Part shown: positions 30,583 through 39,777 of the stretch, one piece after another
Numbering within the stretch: position 1 is the stretch's first letter
Layout: the number at the start of each line of letters is the position of its first letter
Assembly: GCA_001931905.2 (NCBI GenBank)
Contig: MSJI02000753.1
Location: 1-64,000, forward strand
Length of the DNA stretch: 64,000 bases
Origin: Cladosporium sp. IMV 00045
Lineage: Eukaryota; Ascomycota; Dothideomycetes; Cladosporiales; Cladosporiaceae
Direction: 5' to 3'
Notes under the pieces: generated by a model
Database searches by the model: none
Told to the model about the DNA's origin: nothing
What the model saw: only the letters and a program-made list of their open reading frames with translations
Program-made: the position numbers and the translations under genes

Positions 30583-31369
30583 ATGAACGCTCCCGAAAGG
30601 TACGTCCTCCGTCCTCCGCTCCTCCACCACCTCTACCTCCGCCTCCAACTCCAACACCACCACCGCACACCCGACATCTTCTGAGCTTCAACACAACTTC
30701 AACATCACAGTCGTAAAATATCACCAAGATGGCGGCGATTCAACAGGCCGCCATTCAGAAGACTGTCCAGGAGTCCAGTCGTGTGCGCTTCCTCAATGTT
30801 CCGTCGGACCAACAGGCGGCGCGCCCACCGTCCACGGACCACCACCACTACCTCTCCTACATTGGCCGTCACTCGAGGCTCAGGGGCCGGCTCAGTCACG
30901 CACGTATTTCGACCAGTGTGAAGGCCGAGATTGACATTCCCACTAGGCACGAGCTGTTCCTCCTCGGAGATGGCGAGAGAAAGGTCGAGATGGAGACTGT
31001 GACTCGTGAGTTTTTCTTGAGCTCTCCTACTCACATACTCAATTACAATACTAACAATTCACCACAGAGGTCGCTAACGCCGCCCTGTTCACGTTCAACA
31101 AAGAAGACCACACTCTCGCCAACATGTTGCGCGACAAGCTCTTCCGCCTCGAGCACGTCACCTTCTCCGCCTACAAGGTCCCGCACCCGTTGTTCGCCAC
31201 CTTCCAACTCCGCGTCCACACCGACGGCGAGATCACCCCCAAGGCGGCCCTGATCAAGGCCTGCGGTGAGCTCATCACCGAGCTCCAGGAACTCGACCAG
31301 GAGTTCACCAAGGAGTTCGAGCTGAAGAAGATGGCTGCCAACGTGCCTAACGGCGGACTTGACATCTGA
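30583..31369 (+). CDS. RPB11: RNA polymerase II subunit Rpb11
   Basis: Three exons (30583-30599, 30947-31005, 31068-31369), 125 residues. The first exon is 17 bp and encodes MNAPE plus the split Arg; splicing gives MNAPERHELFLLGDGERKVE, the expected Rpb11 start. The core motifs FTFNKEDHTLANMLRDKL, AYKVPHPLFATFQLRV and HTDGEITPKAALIKAC are the dimerisation fold that pairs with Rpb3 in Pol II assembly (established). The C-terminus runs about 15 residues past the core. Intron 1 (347 bp) is long for this locus and stays open in the Rpb11 frame from an ATG at 30729 (see findings). Confidence 0.95.
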
Positions 31370-32327
31370 GTTGCCTTGACTGGCTGCGAGATTCATCAGT
31401 CTGAATGTGGGAAATTGGCGTTGTCTGTCTTGGTGCATTGCGGTGGCGTTATTTTGTTTGAAGGGCAAGTCGAAAAAAAGTCAAGTGAAATCAGCATGAA
31501 CCGACATGAGAGGCTATGAGTATGGGTGGGACTGTTAATGGGCTGAATTGTAGCCTTGGATGATACCCTTTTTTTGTAATGCTTTCTGATCAACCCAATG
31601 CATTTGGAGATTGGTTCACTAACGCTTGCCTGCTTGAAGTGTTTTGACATTCGACGATGTGATGAGATTCAAGGTATTTTCGGTGGAAGTCGGGAAGAAA
31701 TGGGCATGGTGTCTGGACGCGTCGACATCACCTGTCATTTGGGCAACAGTCGCGTCGAAGTCAACTGTTGCAACGAGAGGCTGGTCCCGCGCAAACGCAC
31801 TTCTTCAATACCTCTCCCTCGAGCTTTGACATCCACAACCTCACTCCTCGGCCGCAGAACCCACTCCCCAGCAACGCTCTATCCACACAGCACATTCTAC
31901 AACAGACATACCTTGCAGACAGCCTACTATCGCACAAGAAGCATCCTACGATAAGCACAAGTCTTGATATTAACAACATTGTCAGCCTGCGCGTCCCTTC
32001 GACGGCCAGTCGCGTTGAAGCCCTTCCACAACACACCTTTCCAACCACTTTCTGCGCTCGTACGCACTTCAACGACCTTCTTTGCGGTCTTTATACGGTT
32101 CTACAACAACTTGATCGTTCCAAATAAGTGATTAAAACACCCACGCCTGCTTCAACAATCATCAGCGTCGTATGCAGGATTTCAACCTCACCTCTCCCGC
32201 GCTCCGGTCGGTCTTCCAACAAGATCTTCCACCCGCACACATCCAGACCAATCCAAACACGCATTCAACCGTATTACCTACTCAATCTACGCTCCAACAC
32301 GCGCAGAATCCCCCAGAGACTAACAAA
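31370..32327. other. Intergenic region and probable long 5' leader
   Basis: 958 bp between RPB11 and the 260-residue orphan. The part from about 31790 on is rich in C, A and T with few G on the plus strand, as in long fungal 5' leaders, and contains upstream ATGs (for example 31768 and 32172). The one at 32172 is in frame with the orphan. Confidence 0.45.
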
Positions 32328-33110
32328 ATGGCCAACAAACGCCCTTCCTCACCGAAAGAGAAGTCCCGCAAGACCAAGAACCGCCGCAGCTGGTTCGGCG
32401 CACGTCGCTTGACAGACGCCCTGTCCTCCGAGAGCGGTAGGAAAGAAACCACGTCCCCGCCGCCAATGGCTGCACCGCCGGTCCCAACGCCGACCACGCC
32501 TGCTCGCACGGTCGACTGGACCTCCATCGCCTCCCCGCCAGGCCCCCAGGTCGCGGCCTCCCCTCCCACCACCCCTCGCCCGCACCACATCGACATTTTC
32601 GAAGCGGTGCAGGCCTTCCAAGCCCGCAGCGGCAGCAGCAACCAGCCCGCCGCCGCAGCAGCAGCAGCAGAGCCGACGCCGCGCCGCAAAGCGGCCGAAT
32701 TCTTCACAGCAGGGCAGCACGTTTTCGTCGCGATCGCGCGTGATATTTTGGCGCAGCGCCAGCTGGAAGGGCCGATTTATAATTTCACCAGCATTGCGGA
32801 GACGGCCGAGACGATTTGGCGTGAGATGGCGGCGGAGGATGGGGAGGAGAGGAAGTTCTGGGACGACGTGGTGATCGATGCGCGCTGGGCGCTTGTGCGT
32901 GGGGAGGTGGAGGCGGAGGAGCTGTTGAGGGCCAATGGGAGGCCGGAGAGGGAGGCGGAGCTGGGGGAGAGGGCGGGGAGGGTTGTGGAGGCGTGGTTGG
33001 GGAGGGAGGAGGGGAAGGGTGAGGAGGATGGTGAGGAGGAGGAGGGCGTGGCGGTCGAGCAGACCCTCACGCCGGTGAGGGCGAGGGTGGTGGATGTTGG
33101 GAGGGGGTAG
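32328..33110 (+). CDS. Uncharacterised fungal protein, 260 residues
   Basis: Single exon. I start it at the ATG at 32328 (MANKRPSSPKEKSRKTKNRR), where the basic stretch begins; an in-frame ATG at 32172 would add 52 residues of leader-like composition. The N-terminal half is Pro/Ser/Thr-rich and probably disordered. The second half, from RRKAAEFFTAGQHVFVAIAR, looks like a helical domain (TSIAETAETIWREMAAEDGE, then WDDVVIDARWALVRGEVEAE), ending in a Glu/Gly-rich low-complexity tail. A short alanine run (about residues 108-115) is encoded by GCN repeats. I recognise no family. Late-gene codon use turns G-rich, giving a strong strand asymmetry. The 88-bp repeat array starts about 85 bp after the stop codon. 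Confidence 0.65.
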   Translation: MANKRPSSPKEKSRKTKNRRSWFGARRLTDALSSESGRKETTSPPPMAAPPVPTPTTPARTVDWTSIASPPGPQVAASPPTTPRPHHIDIFEAVQAFQARSGSSNQPAAAAAAAEPTPRRKAAEFFTAGQHVFVAIARDILAQRQLEGPIYNFTSIAETAETIWREMAAEDGEERKFWDDVVIDARWALVRGEVEAEELLRANGRPEREAELGERAGRVVEAWLGREEGKGEEDGEEEEGVAVEQTLTPVRARVVDVGRG

Positions 33111-33195
33111 GGGGTGGTTTTTGGTGGGTTTTGAAGATTGTTTAGTGGTGAATGATGGAGTTTTTTGTTTGGGTGAATGGTTTGAATTTCACGTA

Positions 33196-34090
33196 TCTCA
33201 GTGGTGATGTGGTGTTTGAGTAGGCTATGCGTGAGGATAGCTGCACCGTGGGCACGGAGATACTACCTCTCTGAGAAGGGATTTCTCAGTGGCAACGGGT
33301 GCGTTTGGATAGGCTATGCGTGATGGTACTTGCACCATGGCTCGGAGAGATCCCCTCTCTGAAGAAGGGTTTCTCAGTCGTCATATGTGTTTTTCAATAG
33401 CCTGTGTCTGATGGTACTTGCACCGTGGCCTGGAGATGTCATGTTTCTGAAGAGGCCATTCTCAGTGGTCACTATGCGCTGTCGGTATACTGGGCCTAAG
33501 GATAGCTGCACCGCAGCTTGGAAATACTGTGTTTCTGGAGAGGGCTATCTCAAAGGGACCTTGCGTTTTCAGTACGCTATAATTGAGCATAGTTGCACCG
33601 TGGATGCGGAGATACTCTGTCTATGAAGAAGGGTTTCTCAGTGGACCCTTGCGCTCCCAGTACACTATGCTTGAAGATAGTTGCATCGAGGCCTGGAGAC
33701 ACTCGCTCCTAGGAAAAGGTTTTCTCAGTGGCCACCATGCGTTTTCAGTATACTATGTTTGAAGATAGTAGGATAGCGGCTTCAGAGACGGGGCTTCAGA
33801 GACGGGGCTTCATAGACGGGGCCTTTCAAGACTGAGCACTCTCAGTGGCGAATATGTTTGTGAGTAGTCTATGCACGAGGGTATGCGCACAGGGGGTAGA
33901 GAGATACTCTGTCTCTAGTAACGGCTTTTTTGAAGGCAACTAGATCTTGCAGTATACGGAATCAGAGGATGGGACTCCTTAAAGCATGGCTTTCTCCGGT
34001 GTTAATATGAGTTTTAAAAGACTATGCGTGAAGATAGCTGCACCGTCGCTTCAGAGATGGCCCTGTTGCAAACATAGCTCTCTCAAAGCA
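33196..34090 (+). repeat. Degenerate 88-bp tandem repeat array
   Basis: About ten units. The marker TTTCTCAGTGG or a close variant recurs with T starting at 33196, 33284, 33372, 33460, 33548, 33636 and 33723, spacings of 88, 88, 88, 88, 88 and 87, then 33840 after an insertion, then weaker copies to about 34.09 kb. Other shared blocks per unit, in order, are TGCGTTTTCAGTA, CTATGCGTGAAGATAG, TTGCACCGTGGC, and GGAGATACTCTGTCTCTGAAG. The period is not a multiple of three and stops occur in all frames, so it is not coding. Units have diverged by many substitutions with few indels, so the array is old. Confidence 0.9.
33778..33822 (+). repeat. 14-bp sub-repeat, three copies, inside the 88-bp array
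   Basis: GGCTTCAGAGACGG appears three times in a row (the third with one change) and expands one 88-bp unit to 117 bp. It looks like a local slippage expansion of the unit segment that normally reads GGAGATACT. Confidence 0.8.
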
Positions 34091-35629
34091 GGACGTCATG
34101 CCAAGGTGCCAGAGCCCGCCTGGGGTGTTACAAGGAAACCAAACGGTGTGATTGATCTGTTTTATTTTGTCCCCGTCTGGTGGTTGTGGCTGTGGTTTAT
34201 CGGCTGAGCTTGGACGAGTTCAGAGTCGTAATACCATGAATGCCAGATGGGTGAGGATCAAGACGGATTCACAACTCAAGAACTGGAGAGATAATGTACT
34301 CCTGTCAGAATCTCAGTGACTGCGTATTGGGGACGATATGCTCTGTCTCAGTGAAATCATGCCTTCTGTGAGCACAAGATAGCTGGTAGCATCTTGAGTG
34401 CATCGGAAAGTTTCCACGGCATCGAGGCAGGATTTCGGATGCAGAAAAGCCGCGTTGATGGACCCCAATTGACGGCAGTCTGTCGAAGGAATTGTGGCTG
34501 GAGACGAAGCATGAAGATCTCAGAAGGTGCTGTATGTCCATAGCACACTATGCCAGCCAATACTTGTGCGACGTGAGGAGTAGACAAGTAAATAGACGGG
34601 AGGCAAAGGCGATAAAATGAGACGGAGCTTGAACTTCACGAGCTTGATGCTAGTCCAGCGAAGCTCCGCGACAATGCCATCCAGAAGACTGACTTGTCAG
34701 AAAGGTAGAACCATGGCAAGGATGTAAAGAGTGCTGTTTGACCATTACGACGAGATTTAAAGGCAATTCAGCGAGACAGTGCCGCTGGACTGAAGGGACT
34801 CGCTAGTCGACCTGCAACATCAGAGTTAGGACATGTGTCCCCTGATCGTATGATCGACGAGCTTAATGATGAGAGGAGAGGAACATACGAACGTCTTTAA
34901 ACGATAGCGGCCGGCTTCGTGAAGCTGAATCTTGGATGTTCATTGCAAGCGGTGTATCGCATTCGTAACAGTCTTCTCGAACAATCTATCTGTCGATGTG
35001 GGATGGAGCCGATCTATCGGTATCCACCGTCAATTCATGGCCGCGAGCATGCAGAGATTGAACCGATTTTGTTCGCTCCGGCCGTTGATCGGTTCTTCCA
35101 AGTGGACGTACGACATGGATTAGATCCTGCGGCAGACGATGAGCACGAGCAGGCAGCGAGGACCGCCGCATTGTTCGCGTTGCTCTCATAGCGACGACGG
35201 TTCATCGTCCTTTGCCTTGGATGGGCGAAAGTCTTTCGTTGATCAGCCAAGGGCGGACGTCAAGCTGTGTTTGTCCACGCGTGGCCGTGCCGTCTGCGAT
35301 GCAATCTTACACCATCTTCCAGACCGGTCCAGAAAAATGGTCGTGACTCTGAGAGAGGGAGTCAGCAAGGGACTCGGTTGTCTAATTCAAATAATTCAAG
35401 GGCAGCTCATATCATCAAGGGGCAAGGACGACAGCGGCGTCCCGCAGGAAAATTGAAAGATACGAGGAGGCCATTTGCTGACTCGGCAAAAAGTGATTTC
35501 CATATTGCGTCTATCCTGGTTTTTCTTGCCATTCGCCACCTTCAAGCCATAAAAATGTTTCTTTTTCTTTTTACCGTAAATTCATCATAGAAATAAAGTC
35601 GTCTTCCATCGTCATGTTGCTGGAATTCA
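34091..35629. other. Intergenic region beyond the repeat array
   Basis: 1.54 kb from the end of the array to the stop codon of the 416-residue gene. Short frames on both strands (34.3-34.6 and 34.9-35.6 kb) have no recognisable content. No transposon ends or RNA gene seen. Confidence 0.4.
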
Positions 35630-36880
35630 TCACGCCGCCTCCTTCAAGTATCTTCCCGTGTCACTTGCGGCGAAAGAGAAAGGGCTCTTCGTCATCTCAG
35701 GGCTGCGCGGGCTCATGGGGAGTGCAAACAGATCGTCCTCGTCCTGTCCGCTTGAGTTGTGCGTGGGCGCAGGTGGGCGAGCGAAGCCGGTGTCTTCGAA
35801 GGACGAGGAACCAGTGCCTGCGCCTGGAGGTCCGCCGGATCCTAACGCGTTCAGCGAGCCTAGTCCTGCTTGTCGTTGCTGCGCCGCGAAAGACTCAGGT
35901 GGACGGTGGGCTTGCACGCGGCGTTGTTGCGGTTGGCCGAGCTGTGGTGCTGTAGAAGGCGGTTGGGCGGGTTTGGCTGCGAGGGTGGAAGGATCCGGCA
36001 TGCCTTTGAGGGCGGCGAAGGCTCCAAATGACCCGACAGCGACATCTGAGCTCTCGGGACTCAGAGGGTTGAAAGACTCGACGGGATTCGGATTCTCTTT
36101 CTTCTGCGATCCGCCCGGACTCAGCGCTTCTTGGGTGGTTCCGATCCTCAGTCCCTTCAGCTTCTCCATGAGCCTCCCTCCTCCAGGAGACCTTGGACTC
36201 GTTGGGCTGTTCAGCTCTCCACCTCCTGAATGCTGGCTGGGCATTGTCACTACAGATGGCCTTGCCAACACGCCAAAGTTCGCCTCAATCCATTCCTTCT
36301 CCGCGACTGCCATCTGGAATCCAACACCTTCGACATTGTCTTTTGCTTCCTCATCAATCTCCCTTTGCAACATTTGCAGACGCTTCTTCGCCCAAATCGT
36401 ATGCAAAACACCCTTTTTGCCAGCAGCGCGCGCCGTGGCACCCAGCTCAGGGCTGAAGATAGCAGGTAGAGGGTTCGTGCGCCAGACCACAGCGCCCTTC
36501 TGCAGCCTCACAGTCGTGGGCACCGCAACGCCGGCGCCGAGCAAGAAGTACAGTCTGTTGACAGGCACATCGACGTTGTTCGCATTCTTACTGCTGGTGC
36601 TTCCGTGTTCGCGAGCGGGGAGGACGGTCCTCTTCCCCTCCCAGCTGATCTCCCAGTCGCCTGCGATGTCGCGCGTGGTTTCGTCGTCTTCCCATTCTAC
36701 CATGAGCACTTTCGTACCCTCCTTGCTGCGGCCAGGCTCAAACTCGAAGCGAGCGAGCGCATTGCTGGAGCTGAGGGAGGGTGATTCGACATCGTCGGCG
36801 GTCGGTGTAGCGAGGGCGGCGGCGTTGGTGGAGGTATCGACAGGGTCAAAGGGCGGCCTTGAAGCAGATGACGCGCTCAT
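35630..36880 (-). CDS. Conserved fungal protein of unknown function, 416 residues
   Basis: Single exon. The first 210 residues look like a folded, conserved domain: LARFEFEPGRSKEGTKVLMV, then EWEDDETTRDIAGDWEISWE, then NRLYFLLGAGVAVPTTVRL, WRTNPLPAIFSPELGA and KKGVLHTIWAKKRLQMLQRE. The rest is Ser/Pro/Gly-rich with SP and TP sites (NSPTSPRSPGGG, PMSPRSPEMTKSPF), suggesting phosphorylation by proline-directed kinases. I recall similar proteins only as hypothetical ones in ascomycetes. No signal peptide or membrane helix, so cytosolic or nuclear. A long open frame exists on the opposite strand across the whole gene; the WEDDET/LPAIF blocks and the low-complexity tail mark the minus strand as coding. 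Confidence 0.8.
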   Translation of the reverse strand: MSASSASRPPFDPVDTSTNAAALATPTADDVESPSLSSSNALARFEFEPGRSKEGTKVLMVEWEDDETTRDIAGDWEISWEGKRTVLPAREHGSTSSKNANNVDVPVNRLYFLLGAGVAVPTTVRLQKGAVVWRTNPLPAIFSPELGATARAAGKKGVLHTIWAKKRLQMLQREIDEEAKDNVEGVGFQMAVAEKEWIEANFGVLARPSVVTMPSQHSGGGELNSPTSPRSPGGGRLMEKLKGLRIGTTQEALSPGGSQKKENPNPVESFNPLSPESSDVAVGSFGAFAALKGMPDPSTLAAKPAQPPSTAPQLGQPQQRRVQAHRPPESFAAQQRQAGLGSLNALGSGGPPGAGTGSSSFEDTGFARPPAPTHNSSGQDEDDLFALPMSPRSPEMTKSPFSFAASDTGRYLKEAA

Positions 36881-37405
36881 GTTTAGGGTTACGGTCGCGC
36901 ACTGGGTTCGTGAACGAGCGGTATGAAACTATAAAATCCGGCGAGAGGTCACACTGGCACCCGCCCAGGAGAAAAGTCGTGGCATACAGCAGGAAGAGCA
37001 AGTCGAGGTCCTTGGTCCTGGGTTCTTCGGTCGGCACTTGGGCGTAAGCGTGCTTCGCTTCCTTCTCTGGTGGCTTGTCGCTGACTAGGGACGTAGCCGA
37101 GCATGCAAAGACCAAGGCTGGATCGCGAAATGCAGCCTATAACGTTAATCCTTCCGACCCGTTGACATAAGAAAACGACTTTCTATTTATAAACTTATGC
37201 ACGAGCAATCGTGCTTAGAAGATAAAAGCGAGGTGATCCCGTCACTTTCGATCGCAAGCTTGTATACAGCAATCGGATGTGACAGCGAAGTCGGTATTTT
37301 GATTCTGCCTTTACATATGTATATCCCGTTTTTAAAGATGACACACCGCTTGCATGGGACTAGTCTTATGCACAAACAAACGCCTTTCGACAGTATATTC
37401 AAAAA
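36881..37405. other. Intergenic region
   Basis: 525 bp between the start of the 416-residue gene and the stop of the next minus-strand gene. Nothing recognisable. Confidence 0.4.
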
Positions 37406-39438
37406 TCAAAAAGTATCCCCAACATCACTAGACCTTCTTCTATACAAGCCCTCCTCCTCCATCCTCGGCTTGAAAGGACTCTCCCCCTCCTCCATCTGCG
37501 TCGCCTCGTCGCGTTTCCGATACACATCCAAACCAGTGGCCTTGATAATCAGCGACAGCGAGTTCCGGCCCTTGCGCGAAGGCAATCGGCCATCCGTTGG
37601 GCTGCCCGAGGGTTCGGAATGGCTGTACGAGGGCGGAATAACGAGTTCAGACGGCGGCGTGACAACTGATTGCGCGCGAGAATGTTTTCTCGCCGATGTG
37701 AACGGGAAGTAGGAGGAGAGTTTCCTTGTGGGCGAGATGTCTTTGTCTTTGTCCTCTCCTGGCGGATCTCGCGCCCGAGGGCTTGAAAAAGAGTACTCCG
37801 TGGAAGGGTTCGACGGATTCGTCACATATAAAACCTTTCGCGTCGGTGGTTCGTCGCTGCTGGCGGTGGTATTGGGAATGTAGTTCCTCGACTGCTCCTG
37901 CGAGCCATTACCGGTCGCCGAGGTGATCGCTGCATGGCGGGACTGAGATTGCCGGCTTCGACGAGCCCGCCCAGGACGTTGGCTGGAATGTACTGTTCCT
38001 CCTCTTCCTCTTCGCCTTCCGAGGCCTCATAAATAGGCTCAGGGGAAAAGAAAGGCCCAATGCCCTTGCCGTAGGGATGATTGGGAGACCATTTCAGGCC
38101 GTAGTGGTCTCTGGTAGTCGTGGACGCGCTGCTGGGAGATGCGCTGTCTGCTGAATCAAAAGACGGTATACGTTCGCCACCAGCAGGGGATGGTCTAGCG
38201 ACTCCATTGGTAATCAGGGGCTCAGGGCGTGGTTTGGATACAGCCGCAGGATCTGCATCGTTGCTCTTTGCGCCCCAAATACTGTTCCAGACGCCGCTCA
38301 CCCTGTTTGCGAGCCAATTTCCGGAGCTATTTGGTCGGGAGTCGGGAGCGAAGCTCTGGTATCGATTCAAGCATTCCTGGGCCCTTTGTCCTTCGGGATA
38401 TCCGGCCTCGGTGGCCAAAGTCGCTCGCTGGAACCAATTGATTGCAATTCGGGATGGCGCGGCAGCCTTCGGGTCATGGTAAGTGTACCCAATGTAGAAG
38501 CAGCAGCGGCCTACAAGGGCATCGCCTGCGTCGTTGTCGCGAGCAAAGTCCAGAGCTGCCTGTGCGATCGTTCTGGCTTCGAGACGGGCCTCTCTGTGGA
38601 GGTGAAGGCCCTTTCAGAAGGAGCAATGCAGGCAGTAGGCGAATTTGAATCTTCAACGTCAATAAGGTCTGTTCTGTCGTGAGAGGTGGTGAAGGCTTAG
38701 CGGGCGACGATTTGGCTGACGCAGTTGGAGATCTGGTAGAAGTGGTCAAGGGTATTTGCTGTTTGCTCTTGATGGCTTGTTGCGTGGCTCCAAATGCCTT
38801 CCTTTGTGCCATCGAGCTTTCTGGAGATTCGGTGAGAGGAATTCGATGCTTGCTTCGTACTACTTGTTGTACGGCTCCGGGTTCATCACTGTCTTTGGAG
38901 TCGGATCCAGATTTTTCGCGTGTTCGACCAGATCCTGTGGCGCTTGTGGATGCGTATTCGGGACTTTGTTCAGGCGGTGTCGGATATGCTGCGGCGGCGC
39001 TCTCATCATTCAAAGCGGTTGTTCGTTCGCGTTCCAAGTCTGCCCTGGCCTTATTGTACTTACGACCAGAATTTTCGATCCTGTCATTCTTCCGCCGGAT
39101 GATGGAGTCAAATTTGTCCAGGAAATTTGGATCAAGAGATTCCAGTTCGCGTCGAAAGTCGGGGATGTTCCCTGCGATCCTTCGGAGGGAGCGTCGCTCT
39201 GCCCGGCAGTGCTACGCCGCGAACTTTTGTGGGCCATATTAGAAACCGAGTTGGCTACAAGGCCGTGGATTGTGTCCTCGGAATATCTGGAGTGTCATAG
39301 AGATCATGAAGTGCATGACAGGAGACATTGGCAAGTGAAATTCTTTGTTTGAACGTAAACTGCTGAACGGATGCGGCGACATTGTGGGCTTTGACAAAGA
39401 AGTTTGGGAACTCGCCAACTGATTTGACTTTGGAGGAC
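37406..39438 (-). CDS. Uncharacterised multi-exon protein with TPR-like segment (5' end incomplete)
   Basis: Four exons could be joined in consistent phase: 39438-39259, 39179-38658, 38593-37912 and 37834-37406, about 604 residues. A first exon with the start codon is missing; it should lie between 39440 and about 39770. The N-terminal part (VGEFPNFFVKAHNVAASVQQ, then LESLDPNFLDKFDSIIRRKN) is helical and basic. After a low-complexity linker comes a helix pair reading EARTIAQAALDFARDNDA and GRCCFYIGYTYHDP, ending INWFQRAT...PEGQRAQECLNRYQSF, which resembles tetratricopeptide packing. The C-terminus is Ser/Pro-rich with acidic runs (EGEEEEEEQYIP). The donors at 38657 (GTTGAA) and 37911 (GTAATG) are weak, so exon 3 borders are tentative. 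I do not recognise the family. Function unknown. Confidence 0.6.
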
Positions 39439-39777
39439 CTATGGTTACGTCAATAACAAAGAAGGACAGCCGTCGAGAGTGCGAATGAGATGGTAGATTG
39501 TGCTGCCGCAAACCCTGGCCAAGGGAGCAGATTTCGATGCGGAAGACAAAGGCCCCGATCGTAAACACCAGCACTGTGAAGCCGCTTAGTCATCTAAAGG
39601 CCAATGAAGTAGCCGTAGATAACATGTTGTATGGGACGCTCCTCGGTAGTACAGAATATGAGACGAATAAAATTATTCCGATCCGCATTCTTGACATTTC
39701 TGGCATAGAACACACGAGACCGTGTCTATCAAATTTATAAAGTAATATCTACGAAAAGTCAGCCGTCTCTGAAGACA
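39439..39777. other. Short intergenic stretch holding the missing first exon
   Basis: 339 bp between the last joined exon of the TPR-like gene and the transporter stop codon. The start exon of the TPR-like gene should be here, spliced to an acceptor ending CCATAG at 39439-39444. Candidate ATGs at 39593 and 39705 do not give the right phase with the GT sites I can see. Confidence 0.35.

Noticed and set aside
31768..32127. A 119-codon gene upstream of the 260-residue orphan
   Set aside because: Composition is that of a C/A/T-rich 5' leader, with no conserved pattern; treated as leader sequence.
33196..34090. CRISPR-like array
   Set aside because: Repeats are 88 bp, contiguous, diverged and without unique spacers, in a eukaryotic genome. 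It is a tandem minisatellite.
35658..36926. A 422-codon open frame on the plus strand opposite the 416-residue gene
   Set aside because: It mirrors the whole minus-strand gene, whose amino-acid composition and conserved-looking blocks are far more protein-like. The plus frame is a shadow from codon bias.
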